From Phytophthora colocasiae (Eukaryota > Oomycota > Peronosporomycetes > Peronosporales > Peronosporaceae), in NCBI GenBank assembly GCA_018806915.1, contig JAGKQI010000024.1, positions 124,001 to 188,000 on the forward strand: 64,000 bases of DNA. Reading direction: 5' to 3'. The position numbers and the translations under genes are program-made. The notes below the pieces were generated by a model, which worked only from the letters and a program-made list of their open reading frames with translations, searched no databases and was not told the origin of the DNA. This document shows positions 1 through 10,399 of the stretch, one piece after another; the first letter of the stretch is position 1, and the number at the start of each line of letters is the position of its first letter.

Positions 1-1148
1 GCAGCGTATGCGCTGAAACGCCGAAGCGTTGGAGCGCTATGCCCTCTCGTTGAGTTCTCAATGAACAACGCGGTGCATGCCTCGACAGGCTTCACCCCGT
101 TCTACGTGAACGGCCTTGCGCATCCGCGCGTCCCGCTCACTCCGCCACGCGGTAGCCTTGGGCTTGGTGGGGAGAGGCTGTGCCGTCGCTCGACTCGAGC
201 TTGCTGATGTCAGCCCCCTTGCTGTTCGCAAGCAAGTCGATGACTTCCTCTCGATGAGGCTTAGCGTCTTACGCCGTGTGCGTGACACAATGGCTGAAAG
301 CCAAGATGTTCAAAAGGAACAAGCTGATGCCAAAGGCAGAAGCAACATGTGGGAGTTCAAGGTCGGTGACCACGTTTTATTAAACGCTAAGAACTCTGCC
401 TACACACGCAGTGTCGGCCGTCTTCAAGACGAAGTTGCGGCCGCGCTTCATTGGACCGTTCACGGTCGTGACCAAGAAGGGCCTGGCATACACGCTTGAC
501 TTGCCAAAGCGTATGCGAACACATCCTGTGTTCTACGTGGGCTTGCTTAAGCCATATCGGGACCCTGCTCTTGTGAGTTCTGAGGCGCTGGCGCCGTCGG
601 ACGAAGGCTGCACGGCAGCAGGTGGCAGAGCCACAGGTGGTTGCATCCGAACCAACAGGTCTTGTCGATCCGGAGCAACGTGATGCTCGAGGTCATAGAC
701 CCGCTGATGCAGCACCAGAGGCGACCTCAGACCGGTCCCCGCGACTCTAGGTCTCCTCGAGACCAGTCGCTAAGCTGATGGGTCGGATGACCGACGTGGT
801 GGTCGTGCTCCTTCACCGAGCCCACGCGGGTCTGCAAGCAATGCAGCGCGTCTACACTCGCAGCGCGAGAACCCATCGACCGCTCGTCCTCCTCCTGCTC
901 TGCTCGATGAGCAAGGTGAGCTTCACTATCACGTGGATCGCCTAATGGCGCGGCGTCGTCGCCGAGGTCACAAACCAGTATCTGGTGAAGTGGCGAGGTT
1001 ACCCTCACTCACAGAACTCGTGGGAGTTTGAGGTGCCACTACGGCAGGATTGCCCCGACGTCGTTGACGCGTATGATCGGGCACACCCGGTGTCAGACCG
1101 CCCGATGGGGTGCGACGGAGTCGCCGGGTGCCAAGCACCTCCCACTAA
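1..1148 (+). pseudogene. GyA-1 integrase C-terminus and chromodomain (broken)
   Basis: End of a gypsy Pol polyprotein. It contains the integrase C-terminal region (GPFTVV, then THPVFYVGLLKPYRDP near 510-570), a low-complexity linker, and a chromodomain read from about 915 to 1070 (HYHVDRLMARRR, then KWRGYPHSQNSWE). The stop is TAA at 1146-1148. Chromodomains at the end of integrase are known to steer chromovirus-type elements to particular chromatin. Compared with GyA-5 there are several single-base indels, for example an extra A at about 970 inside the chromodomain, so no continuous frame remains. The same protein end is seen in GyA-3, GyA-4 and GyA-5. Confidence 0.8.
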
Positions 1149-2061
1149 GGTGGGGTCCACAGGGTCGTTGCTGAGCTCAGGCTCTGACCCGTAGCTGCCG
1201 TAATACTTGCAGCGAGCACGTCGGTGCCGTCGACATGGCATCGAATGCTCAAACTGCAAGTGCAGTAGAGCTACATGCGCCTCGCGCGCGTGTTTCAAGC
1301 GGTCTATGACCATTTAACAACACTGGCCTATGGCCCGGAGCTTCGCGATCATGAAGCGAAGATGGTTCGTGATGAACAACCGTCTTAATGACGTTCGGTC
1401 TAAGCGACAAGTGGTGATGGAAACGGATTCTATCCGATCACCTGACGCTAGAAGCGTTCAATGGGTATGACTATGTCGTGAGGCACTGTGGATGCCAGGG
1501 ATGCCAATGCATTGGACCCCGCATGCTGCATAGCAGTAGGAGTGTAGGTAAGCTCCTCCTGAGCGACAGCTTAGCTGTCTGGTGCTCGTTGTCGTGTCTA
1601 CGACTGTGCTGAGCACGTGTATTCACAAGACACAGTGTCTGTGACACATAGTGGCGCTTGCGCCTGCTTCAAGGACAACTTGGGCATCAAGCCCTGCACA
1701 CAGTGCTCATCCGAGGGTCACATTAACTGTGAAGCGAGTGGGCCCCACTGCCGTGTGGTTCGTGGAACTGTTGGGAGCCTGAAGGCTTGCCCTGTGGATC
1801 ACTGATCCAGTAGTATCATAGATACGCCACCTGTGGCCATCTTTCCACGCCCGTAGAGCCCCATGACTCGAGCCAGTAGGCTCCTATGCTTGATAAGCAT
1901 TGTGCCCAAGTGTGTACCAAGTGGCATCGCGTACGGAGGCGTGTAACACGCACGAGAGACAGCGCCGTCCGCGCAAGGCAAGGTGCCGTGGCCATCGGCC
2001 GATAATCGCGTCGTGTGTTTACACTTTCCGGATACGGTATCCGGAATCTTGGTGGGGAGAG
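1149..2061 (+). other. GyA-1 region between pol and 3' LTR, with cysteine-rich relic frames
   Basis: About 900 bases with no intact gene. Short plus-strand frames are unusually rich in cysteine. One from about 1230 reads ECSNCKCSRATCASRACF, one near 1490 reads HCGCQGCQC, and a 62-codon frame at 1617-1805 has seven cysteines. The homologous stretch in GyA-5 (53239-54150) shows the same series. These could be pieces of one decayed cysteine-rich protein, loosely like CXC (tesmin) motifs, or chance. Small perfect hairpins are frequent here. A purine tract (GGTGGGGAGAG, 2051-2061) directly before the LTR is the likely polypurine tract for plus-strand priming. Confidence 0.45.
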
Positions 2062-2483
2062 TGTAACGGGGATGTTACACGAATGTTTCTCGTTGGTGTG
2101 TGACACACGTGGATACATTTATGTGGGTACATAATAGTGTGTGACACTCATGATACATTTATGTGGGTACATAATGGTGTGGCACACACGAGTAGATACG
2201 TAGATGGCCTCAGAGCCTCACGTTGTATTTTGATTAGGATTTAGTATGTTAGATACTAAATCCAAGTTACATTTAGGATTAGGCAGTAAAGTCAATAAAA
2301 ATCAGTTTGCATTTTACATAGTTAGTGTTAGTCCTTTGTTATAGGGACACTGACTCTGTGAGTCCCGTATTTAGTGGACTACTTGGTTCTTGTATAGAAC
2401 CGAAGGCTAGTGCCTTGCAAGCAGGACTCTACGAGTCAACTAAACTTCCTCTGTGCCGTGCACACCTACGCAGCCCCGCTGCA
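2062..2483 (+). repeat. GyA-1 3' LTR
   Basis: A 422-bp LTR running from TGTAACGGGG to CCCGCTGCA. It matches the 3' LTR of GyA-5 (54151-54571). It contains two copies of a roughly 40-bp unit (GATACATTTATGTGGGTACA) and a conserved hairpin with a 10-bp stem around GGATTTAGTA. The 5' LTR is outside the window. Confidence 0.9.
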
Positions 2484-3275
2484 TCATCTTCAGCATAGCT
2501 GAGGTCCATGGGTTCGGGTCCCCCGGACCCTGTGCTATTAGCACCGACCCTCGACAACTTAAAGTTGTGTTCAGCATTCAATGCCACGCTAACAGCGTCC
2601 TCGAAGGTGCGAGGATTCTGACGGAATGCCTCCGTCCTGGCCACGCCAGCTCTCAGACCTTCCATGAAGATAGTCACAGTGACCACCTCAGGTAGAGGAT
2701 CGGCAGCCATGCCGGCAATGAGCGTACGCAGCTCTTGGACATAGTCCACCAGGTCCTTCTTGCCCTGTCGGCAAGCGAGGAAGCGTGACCGCACGCGATA
2801 CGCCTGGTTAGGTGGAGCAAATACTTGCGTAAGTTTGGCCTTAAGCTCCTCCCAAGTGGGGAAGGCCATTTCTACCGACGTCCCAGACGTCAAGGCCCAT
2901 TCTCGTGCTCGACCTTCGAGCTTAGAGATGGCGAACGCCACGCGTTGGCCTTCCAACTGGAGCATAGCGGCCCCCATGGCCATCTCGACCTCTCGGGTCC
3001 ACAATAGGAGGTTCTCTCCTTCGTGCCCGTGAAAGGTCTTCACGCTGAGCGTGACGGGCTTAGCTCTCGGAGCGGGATTAACTCTTTTTACATTCCGCTG
3101 AATGTGCTCAACGAGAGCGTTCTCGTACGAGGCAAATGCCTCCAGGCGCGCGTTGACGGCCTCCGGCCCTTGAGACGCAAGGTGCGCCATACCTTCAGGG
3201 CCCAGCAAGGACGTAAGCTTGTTAAGCGTGTCCCAGCTGACTCGGAGTCAAGTGAGCGTATGCTTCTGGCTCCAT
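2484..3275 (-). pseudogene. GyA-2 gag, truncated by GyA-1
   Basis: Minus-strand Gag (capsid) of a second GyA copy, which would coat the element's RNA in virus-like particles. The ATG at 3275 starts MEPEAYAHLTPSQ, as in GyA-3 and GyA-5. An inserted base near 3237 breaks the frame, and the readable part resumes at about 3208 ([20 protein letters not shown]). The capsid region continues to SYAED, where the sequence stops at 2484 against the GyA-1 LTR. The zinc knuckle and everything downstream are therefore left of the window, if they survive. Confidence 0.85.
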
Positions 3276-3313
3276 TCTCACAGAGAAACAGTCTTCAACT
3301 CAGGAGTTGGGAT

Positions 3314-3331
3314 TGACTACAAGTGTTACCA
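3314..3331 (-). promoter_or_regulatory. GyA-2 primer-binding site
   Basis: Starting three bases inside the 5' LTR edge on the minus strand, the sequence TGGTAACACTTGTAG opens with TGG, as expected for pairing with a tRNA CCA end. GyA-5 has TGGTAGCACTTG at the same place and GyA-3 TGGAAGCACTAG. The primer tRNA was not identified. Confidence 0.55.
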
Positions 3332-3333
3332 GA

Positions 3334-3743
3334 TGCAGCGGGGCTGCGTAGGTGTGCACGGCACAGAGGAAGGTTGACTCGTAGAGTCCTGCTTGCAAGG
3401 CACTAGCCTTCGGTCTCTATACACAAGAACCAAGTAGTCCACTAAATACGGACTCTCACAATCAGTGTCCCTATAATAAAGGAACTAACACTAATTATGT
3501 AAAATGCAAACTGATTTTTATTTATTTTATTGCCCTAATCCTGAATGTAACGGATTTAGTATCTAACATACTAAATCCTAATCAAATGTAATGTGTGGCT
3601 CTGAGCTAACAGCCAGCAACTGGCTACATATGTGACGTGTGAGAAACACTATGTGTTGTACACGGATCTGTGACTTGTGACCTGGATGGTGTATACCACA
3701 CCTATTGTAGCCAAGGCGCGCAGCGCCGTGTAACCCCGTTACA
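3334..3743 (-). repeat. GyA-2 5' LTR
   Basis: A 410-bp minus-strand LTR, recognised by the ends TGTAACGGGG (at 3743) and CCCGCTGCA (at 3334) and by the GGATTTAGTA hairpin near 3550-3575. Its U3 part differs from that of GyA-1 and GyA-5 and matches GyA-4 (17309-17703), so two LTR subfamilies exist. It abuts a GyB LTR fragment at 3744. Confidence 0.88.
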
Positions 3744-3966
3744 CTTTAGAAATAGATAACAAACAGTTTTAGGAGGTCCATAATTGGCTTATGCCAAATT
3801 CAATAACAGTTCTCATTTTACGGTATTTTTGCAGTTTAATTTAGTTATATTTGATTTAATTATACTTATTTAAATAAGTATACTTAAATTAAGTCTATTC
3901 TAATTGCACGCTTCCTCATACACGTAAGCGCACGTGTACGCCATCTAATAGGTCTAGGTAGACCCA
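3744..3966 (+). repeat. Fragment of a GyB-family LTR
   Basis: This AT-rich stretch is the reverse complement of 19761-19981, the terminal half of the GyB-1 3' LTR, with only a few differences. It is therefore the 3' half of a GyB LTR in plus orientation. Its other half would lie beyond GyA-2 and GyA-1, outside the window. On the right it joins the convergent reading frame of GyA-3, so a GyB element (or solo LTR) inserted there. Confidence 0.8.
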
Positions 3967-5176
3967 TTACACTCGGAGCATCGTAGGGGCCTCGTCGCGG
4001 CGCGACTACGGCTTCGAGCCTCGTGATCCTGCCGAGCAGGTGAAGCAGTTGATGGCACAGCCAAATCGGCACGGTTACGCCATAGGCGCTCCACCTCGCA
4101 CGGTGGCTGAGACTCAGCAACGGCAGGGGCTCCATGAGCGTTTCCTGACCCCGCAGGTGTGCACACTCGCCGAGTATCGGCAACGCTTAGATAAGCAACG
4201 GCGACGAGAGTCTGTACCTCAGATGATGACTTATCCACTCCTTCTCCAAACGGGAGAGACTACCCGGGACTACATGGTCCATGTGGCCACCTGGGCCGAA
4301 GCTTCACAGAAGCTCGCGTCGTTCGATCGGCTCATGGAGAGCTGCACCGAGGTGGACGTTTGCCTCGCTCGAGGTCTACTCTTCCAGTACGCGAAGCTAC
4401 GCGTGCGGCCCGGCCGCTTTCCTCGTCACACGACGGCGGCGGCTCCCGCCTCTCAGGCCACTATCCCAGCTTCGCAGGACGCTCCTCTAGTCTCCGAAGG
4501 AGACTCACTGGCTATGCCAGCCACGGACCAGAGCCTGAGCTCGGCTGCTAGTCCGTCAGCTTCTCACACTAGTGGTGAGAAGCGGGTGTCGACCGAGTGG
4601 TCGACCTCGAGTCCTTCGGGCGCCTCCGATCTTCGCGATCAAAAGCGTCCACGACGTCAGGGCAGTCCTGCCTCAGGGGCCCTTCGAACTCCCACGAGTT
4701 TTGGGAATGAGGATATCCACGCCACTTCACCAGATACTGGTGGCGACGCCGCGCCATCAGGCGCTCCACGTGGTAATGGGGAGTCCCCTGCTCATCGAGC
4801 AACGGCGGAGGAGGCCGATTCGCTGCGGAACGCAATACTCGATGAGTGTGATGAGCGCTATTTGTCGCAGCGCGCCTGGTATCAACTCGATCGCTCGATC
4901 GGTACTCTCCAGAGTCAGACTCAGTCTCTTCAGGGGAACCTGGAGAGCGTTTGGCATTCGCATGCCCGTCTCGCTCATGACATGGAGGAGATTGAAAGCC
5001 GGATGGCTTGGCTCGAAGGTCCTCAGTCCCTGACTGCTCGCCTGCATCAGCAGGAGCTTCAGCTCGCTGAGCTGCGGGGCCAGGTGACGATGCTGCTGCA
5101 GATGACGCAGCCTGGGCACGTGTCGTCGGTGCCAGCGCCCCCGCGCTCACCCCCGCGGGGTCCCGATATGGCTTAA
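3967..5176 (+). CDS. Convergent coiled-coil protein of GyA-3 (5' part missing)
   Basis: An open frame of about 400 codons runs on the strand opposite to gag-pol, from the broken left edge to TAA at 5174-5176. From 4569 onward it overlaps the Pol chromodomain and integrase tail in antisense for about 608 bp. The readable order is a folded-looking segment (RRDYGFEPRDP, then YMVHVATWAEA near codon 80 of the ATG at 4040), a Ser/Pro/Ala-rich linker, then a C-terminal coiled coil from about 4800 (ATAEEADSLRNAILDECDE, LHQQELQLAELRGQVTML). The same protein, longer at its start, is in GyA-4 (17995-19624). No family is recognised. It could be a second element protein or a fusion partner expressed from the 3' LTR; function is unknown. 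Confidence 0.6.
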
Positions 5177-5315
5177 GCAAGCCGACGTAGAACACCGGGT
5201 GTGTTCGCATCCGCTTTGGCAAGTCAAGCGTGTATGCCAGGCCCTTCTTGGCCACGACCGTAAATGGTCCGATGAAACGCGGACGCAATTTCGTCTTAAA
5301 GACACTCGATTGCAT
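4569..5315 (-). pseudogene. GyA-3 integrase tail with chromodomain
   Basis: C-terminal end of Pol. The integrase C-terminal beta-domain (KTKLRPRFIGPFTVV, then THPVFYVGLLKPYRDP) is followed by a linker of about 100 residues rich in Ala, Ser and Pro. The chromodomain comes last (HYHVERLMARRR, then YLVKWRGYPHSQNSWE) and the frame stops at 4569. A few residues are missing just before YLVKW compared with GyA-5. It is offset from the upstream pol frame by a frameshift near 5305. The codons of the linker double as antisense codons of the convergent coiled-coil gene, which may explain why the linker sequence differs from GyA-5. Confidence 0.85.
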
Positions 5316-7395
5316 GTGTAGGTAGGTTCTTAGCGTTTAATAAAACTTGGTCACCGACCTTAAATTCCCATACATTGCTTCTACCTTTTGCATCAGCTTG
5401 TTCCTTCTGAACGTCTTGGCTTTCAGTCATCGCGTCACGCACACGGCGTAATACGCTCAATCTCACCGAGAGGAAGTCATCGACTTGTTTACGTACAGCA
5501 GAAGGGCTGATATCAGCAAGATCGGCGTCGAGCGACGGCACAGCCTCTCCCCCACCAAGCCCAAGGCTACCGCGTGGCGGAGTGAGCGGGACGCGCAGAT
5601 GCGCAAGGCCGTTCACGTAGAACGGGGTGAAGCCTGTCGAGGCATGCACCGCATTGTTCATTGAGAGCTCAACGAGAGGGAGCATAGCGCTCCAACGCTT
5701 TGGCGTGTCAGCGCATACGCTGCGGAGGATGTCCTCCAGGACGCGATTCACCCGTTCAGTCTGACCGTCGGTCTGCGGATGATCCGCCGTGGACATGTCC
5801 AGTCGAGTGCCAAGCACTTTAAAGATAGACGTCCAGAAGTGACCCGTAAAACGGGGGTCTCGATCCGAGACAATGGTCTCTGGCAGCCCATGCTGGCGGA
5901 AGACCCGATCAATTAAGATCGTCGCTGTCCCAGCGCCATCGACGGTGTCCGGCACAGCCGCTAGGTGAGCCATCTTGCTCAGACGGTCAACAAAGACCAC
6001 AACGCCATTGTTGTCTGCCGAATCCTTCGGCAGGCCAAACACGCAGTCCATACTCATGGACTGCCAACACCCAGAGGGTACAGGCAAGCTCGCCAAAGGC
6101 GCTGCCGCGTGTGGTGAGGGTTTAACCCGCTGACACGTCTCGCACGTGCGCACGTATGTGCTGACCCACTTGTACATCTTCGGCCACCAGTACATGGAGC
6201 TCACCGAGCCGTAGGTCTTCTCGCGACCGAGGTGGCCGCTTGTGGGCGTGTCGTGGGCCTCATAGAGGATACGATACTTCAGGTCCTCATCGTGAGGAAC
6301 CACCACACGTGGTGGGTCATCCTGACCCGTGCTGTAGTACAGTAGACCGCCTCCCAGGCTATAGCGTTGGAGTCTCGCCTTTAGGCGTCGTGACAGAGTC
6401 ACCTTTGAGTCCTTAAACTCATCGCTCTCTAGAGCTTGAAGCAGCGCGACACAAGAGTCGTCCTGAGCGTACGCTGCTCGAACCATGTCCGTCACGGACG
6501 ACGTCACCGAGGTGACATGAGATAACTCATAGTCCGGGCGACGTGATAACGCGTCAGCGAGGACGTTCTGCCTGCCAGGCTTGTACTTCACCTCGAAGTT
6601 ATGCGACTGCGTCGCTGTGCGTAGTGACGCATGATCCGTGTAGATCACAAACGGCTTGGAGCCGAGCAGGTGAACCCTGAATTTGACGAGAGCGTTCTTC
6701 ATCGCAAGTAGCTCCTTGTCATGAACTGGATAGTTCTTCTCAGCAGCCTTGAGCTGCCGAGACTCAAACGCAATGACGCGTTCGCGCCCTTCGGCGTCCG
6801 CTTGTAGCAAAGCACTGCCGATGGCAAAGTCCGAGGCGTCACAGCCGACGATGAACGGACGATCGGGGTCTGGCAACGCAAGTATCGGTGCCTGAAGCAG
6901 GCTATCCTTGATACAAGTGAACGCACTCTCGTGCTCAGCACGCCATACCCATTCGGCATCCTTCTTAAGGAGATCCGACAGTGGCCGAGCCAACTCAGCG
7001 TAGTTCTCGCTGTACTTGTGCAAGTAGTTGGCCAAGCCCAGCCACTTACGCAAGTCCTTCTGGTTCAAGGGAACCGGCCAGTCCACAATGGTCTTGACCT
7101 TTGCTGGATCAACACGAAGGCCATGCTTTCCAATGAAGCACTCTAGGAAAGAGATTTCTTCCGCGCTAAAGACGCACTTGTCCGCGTTGGCGTACAACTT
7201 GTTGGTGCGCATGCACTCGAGCACAGCTCTCACGTGTTCCACGTGCACCTCAACGTCAGTCTTGACGTGTTCGGCCTGGCTGTGGACGAACACGTCGTCA
7301 AAGTACGTTTGTGCGAATGCCCGTAGGGGCCTGAACAACTGCGTCACTAGACGATTGCAGGCGCATTCGACAGCCCTTGGGGCATGACGAGCCAC
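5296..7395 (-). pseudogene. GyA-3 reverse transcriptase C-terminus, RNase H and integrase
   Basis: A 699-codon minus-strand frame. It contains the RT catalytic box as YFDDVFVHS; the connection; RNase H (FIVGCDASDFAIGSALLQ, then LADALSRRPDYE); the integrase zinc finger (HLGREKTY, then CETCQRVK); and the DDE core (MDCVFGLP, SDRDPRFTGHFW, DGQTERVNRVLED). All three integrase acidic residues are present. Against GyA-5 about 16 residues are missing inside RNase H (TATQSHNFEV here), an in-frame deletion likely to disable it. The first residues of this frame are out of frame with the RT N-terminus, which lies in another frame to the right. Confidence 0.88.
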
Positions 7396-7829
7396 TCCCC
7401 CCAGAGCATACCGCTCGAGGTGCTCACCGCTGTAAGCGGAATGTCACTAACTCGCATGAGCAGCTGATAGTAGCCATCGACTAAGTCGAGCGCACTATAC
7501 ATGGTGCAACCCAACATGTTGTTCTGAAGAACATCCTTCCTAGGAATCGGCGTCTGCGCCGGAATTGTGGCAGCGTTGAGCTTGTTAAAAGCGTGAACGA
7601 TACGCCACTTGCCATTCGGCTTTCTGACACAGAACGTTGGCGCGGAGTGCGGAGACTTGCTCTCGCGCACGAGACCCGCCGCGTGCTTCGCACAGAAGAA
7701 GGCGTCAATGACGTCGCATTGCTCTTTAGGAAGAGGCCACTGTCGGTTCACACAGTATTTAGTTCCGGGAACTAAGTCGACGAACGCCTTGGTCAGGAGG
7801 CAGACCACTCGGTGGTTCCTTCGAGACAA
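7347..7829 (-). pseudogene. GyA-3 reverse transcriptase N-terminal half
   Basis: This frame encodes the fingers and palm start of a gypsy RT: PHSAPTFCVRKPNGKWRIVH, then KDVLQNNMLGCTMYSALDL (first catalytic Asp in SALDL) and LVMPQGLSNAP. An extra base in the WEWLVMPQG segment (read here as WGEWLVMPQG) and loss of the segment before the FDD box break the frame towards 7347. The corresponding uninterrupted stretch in GyA-5 is at 50150-50695. Confidence 0.85.
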
Positions 7830-8914
7830 CGGAGATCAAGAAGGTGTTGATCGCCAGGAGTGGATCGGAGATCCTTAACAATCGCTCGGATCCCTTCTAC
7901 TCCTTGCTGAAGGAATATGGAGACGGACTCGTCAACAAGGGACGACGAGTTTAACTCCTCTTCAGGTCGGTCGATAACCACCTCGGCGAGTTCGCCAGCC
8001 TTGAAGGCACCGCCAAAGTCGGCGAACGACATCTCATCTAGCTCAAGGAGCTTGTCAACACTCGGCAGATCGCCCAGCAGGACGCTGCCTTCGGCACTGA
8101 CGTCCACTCCATCAACCAGAGTGTATAGCAGCGAACCACTCGGTCGATGGCCGGTGTCGCTCAGCGGAGTACTTGCCGCTGTACAATCAATGACCGTAAC
8201 GGGTCCAGTGTCAGAGACACTCAGTGATCGACTTGGTCCACGACCCGACGGAGTACGTGCCGCCCCACAGGGGTTACGTGGGCCTTGCCCAAACGTTGAC
8301 TCACTGTCAACCAGCGCTATGCGCTCAACAGGACTGCGGTCCTCACACTCGGTGCTGTCCACTAACTCGGACACGCCGACTTCCAGCATCATAGCCGACT
8401 CGGCTCGATGCTCGCGCCAGTAGCGCTTCTGCATCCTAGCAGAGGTGGGTTCATGACTCGCCAAAGCTCCACTAGGAGAGAAGTGCGTAGCACCTAAGGT
8501 CTTCGACCTCCAATCAATCCATGGCTCGTGGCGCTCCAGCCACGCCATGCCAAGAATGAGGTCGTACCTCGAATCCAGGTCTAGGACCAAGCAGCGTTCT
8601 ACGCTATCGAAGTCCAAGAACTTCAGCCGCAGGTCCATGGGGACCTTGGCCACCGTGACACGGACGCCTGTCGCTAGACGGACTGTGACTGTGTCACCTC
8701 TTCGCGCTCGAAGCGCCTCAGCATATTGCTGACTACCCTCAACGGTGGAGCGTCTGACGTAGTTGCCAGACGCTTCCGAATCGATCAACACGATCCACGG
8801 CTTCTCGAAGCCCTTAACGTCCACATCGACTACCAGCAAGCCCTGCTTGCTCACACGTTCCGTGTTCAAGAGCACGGAGCTCTTCGGGGCTGAGCCCCAG
8901 TGCCTCTCACGCAC
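7793..8914 (-). pseudogene. GyA-3 aspartic protease and linker
   Basis: Retropepsin-type protease region that would cleave Gag-Pol. The active-site triad, Asp-Ser-Gly in GyA-5 (VLIDSGASGNYV), reads VLIDSEASGNYV here, so the catalytic-loop glycine is replaced by glutamate. The second conserved stretch (DLDSRYDLILGMAWLERHEP) is intact. A Ser/Thr/Pro-rich linker follows, carrying only two AARTPS-type repeats where GyA-5 has five. The frame then runs into the start of RT and breaks near 7795. Confidence 0.85.
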
Positions 8915-8984
8915 TGCAGAACTCAGTTCTTCCCCAGTAGACCGCCCCGCGTCTACTGGGAGCCGGCGTTTCCCTTGGCAGAGC

Positions 8985-9911
8985 CTAAAGCGGGACCCGC
9001 GGCAGGGTTGCGGCCATTTTGGCCGGTGCGCTCCGGTTGGGCCTCAGGTGTGAGAGACTGTCGCATGTATAGCACCGGCGGGTGCTCATACGCTGCACCG
9101 CACCTCGTAGCTCAGCTACCTCATCTTCAGCATAGCTGAGGTCCGTGGGCTCGGGTCCACCGGACCCTGTGCTGTTAGCACCGACCCTTGACAGCTTAGA
9201 GTTGTGTTCGGCATTCAATGCCACGCTGACAGCATCTTCGAAGCTGCGAGGATTCTGACGGAACGCTTCCGTCCTGGCCACGCCGGATCGTAAACCTTCC
9301 ATGAAGATGGTCACGGTGACCACCTCAGGTAGAGAATCGGCAGCCATGCCGGCAATGAGCGTGCGCAGTTCTTGGAAAAGTCCACCAGGTCCTTCTTGCC
9401 CTGGCGACAAGCAAGGAAGCGTGACCGCACGCGATACGCCTGGTTAGGCGGAGCAAACACTTGCGTCAGCTTGGCCTTAAGCTCACTCCAAATGGGGAAG
9501 GCCGTTTTCTACCGACGTCCCAGACGTCAAGGCCCATTCTCGTGCTCGCCCTTCAAGCTTAGAAACGGCGAAGGCCACGCGTTGGCCTTCCAACTGGAGC
9601 ATAGCGGCCCCCATGGCCATCTCGACCTCTCGGGTCCACAATAGGAGGTTCTCTCCTTCGTGCCTGTGAAAGGTCTTCACGCTGAGCGTGACGGGCTTAG
9701 CTCTCGGAGCGGGATTAACTCCTTTTACATTCCGCTGAATGTGTTCAACGAGAGCATTCTCGTACGAGGCAAACGCCTCCAGGCGCGCGGTAACGGCCTC
9801 CGGTCCTTGTGACGCGAGGTGCGCCATACCTTCAGGGCCTAGCAAGGATGTAAGCTTGTTAAGCGTATCCCGCTGACTCGGAGTCAAGTAAGCGTATGCT
9901 TCTGGCTCCAT
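8985..9911 (-). pseudogene. GyA-3 gag
   Basis: Gag begins at ATG 9911 ([20 protein letters not shown]) directly after a leader whose sequence is shared with GyA-2 and GyA-5. The capsid segment contains [21 protein letters not shown] frameshift near 9485 separates it from the second half (FQELRTLIAGMAADSLPEVV). The zinc knuckle starts as CYTCDSLSHLRPN but loses its last cysteine (RPNRSAP instead of RPNCPL), so the CX2CX4HX4C motif is incomplete. Confidence 0.87.
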
Positions 9912-9948
9912 TCTCACAGAGAAACAGTCTTCAACTCAGGAGTTGGAT

Positions 9949-9966
9949 TGACTACTAGTGCTTCCA
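9949..9966 (-). promoter_or_regulatory. GyA-3 primer-binding site and 12-bp LTR remnant
   Basis: On the minus strand TGGAAGCACTAGTAG lies two bases inside the LTR edge. Of the 5' LTR only AGCCCCGCTGCA (9969-9980) is left; the sequence then changes to an unrelated, rearranged GyA piece. Confidence 0.6.
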
Positions 9967-9980
9967 GATGCAGCGGGGCT

Positions 9981-10140
9981 CGGCGCTGTGTGACTGAGCC
10001 GAGAAAGGCCGTAACTTGTGCGGCGGCACGTACTCCGTCAAGTGGACGTTCCTCGGCTAGAAGACGACGTCGTTGACCACCACCCTCCTGTGCGTCGACA
10101 TTTGACGTCACGGATGACTCATACGCAGAGGTATACACCG
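9981..10140. other. Strand-switched pair of GyA protease-linker fragments
   Basis: Positions 9981-10070 match, in plus orientation, the GyA-5 linker around 49440-49530 (GCGGCACGTACTCCG and neighbours). Positions 10074-10140 match the next part of the same linker but in minus orientation. The switch falls on the perfect palindrome ACGACGTCGT (10064-10073), which is also present in GyA-5. No reading frame is meaningful here. Confidence 0.65.
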
Positions 10141-10335
10141 GCCAGGTCACACGTCACAGATCTGTGTATGAGACATCGTATCATGTACCCATGTGAGGGG
10201 GGGGATTGGCTGAGAACCACACATTACATTTTGATTAGGATTTAGTATGCTAGATACTAAATCCATTACATTTAGGAATAGGGCTATAAAAGTCAATATA
10301 ATTCAGCAACTTCCTCTGTGCCGTGCACACCTACG
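10141..10335 (+). repeat. Truncated GyA-type LTR
   Basis: The U3-R part is recognised by TTACATTTTGATTAGG, the TTTAGTA stem-loop (10239-10264) and TTCCTCTGTGCCGTGCACAC, all in plus orientation. The left part is degenerate and contains a run of G. The last bases of the normal LTR end (GCCCCGCTGCA) are missing; it stops at CTACGCA. No internal region follows, so it is a broken solo LTR or a recombination scar. Confidence 0.6.
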
Positions 10336-10399
10336 CAAGAAACAGTATAAGCTTCCAAGACTACACACCAGTCAATTGCTAGCGCGCTCTACAGACGGC
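10336..10399. other. Short unassigned spacer
   Basis: I see no coding frame or repeat match in this stretch, apart from AGAAACAGT, which resembles the inverted GyA leader. Confidence 0.4.

Larger units (their letters stand above)
1..2483 (+). mobile_element. GyA-1: 3' end of a Ty3/gypsy element, cut by the window edge
   Basis: This is the distal part of a plus-strand gypsy element: integrase tail, chromodomain, untranslated region and 3' LTR. It is nearly identical to the 3' end of the complete copy GyA-5 (52086-54571), which supplies the element boundaries. Its 5' part lies left of the window. At 2484 the sequence passes directly into minus-strand gag of another GyA copy, so GyA-1 inserted into that gag. 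The target duplication cannot be checked because the left end is not visible. Confidence 0.9.
3967..9980 (-). mobile_element. GyA-3: Ty3/gypsy element, minus strand
   Basis: Reading leftwards from 9980 are the last bases of a 5' LTR, leader, gag, protease, reverse transcriptase, RNase H, integrase and chromodomain, then a convergent plus-strand gene. The 5' LTR is reduced to 12 bp (9969-9980), where a rearranged fragment joins. The 3' LTR lies left of the window beyond the inserted elements. Several frameshifts, a changed protease active site and a deletion inside RNase H show it is dead. Confidence 0.88.
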
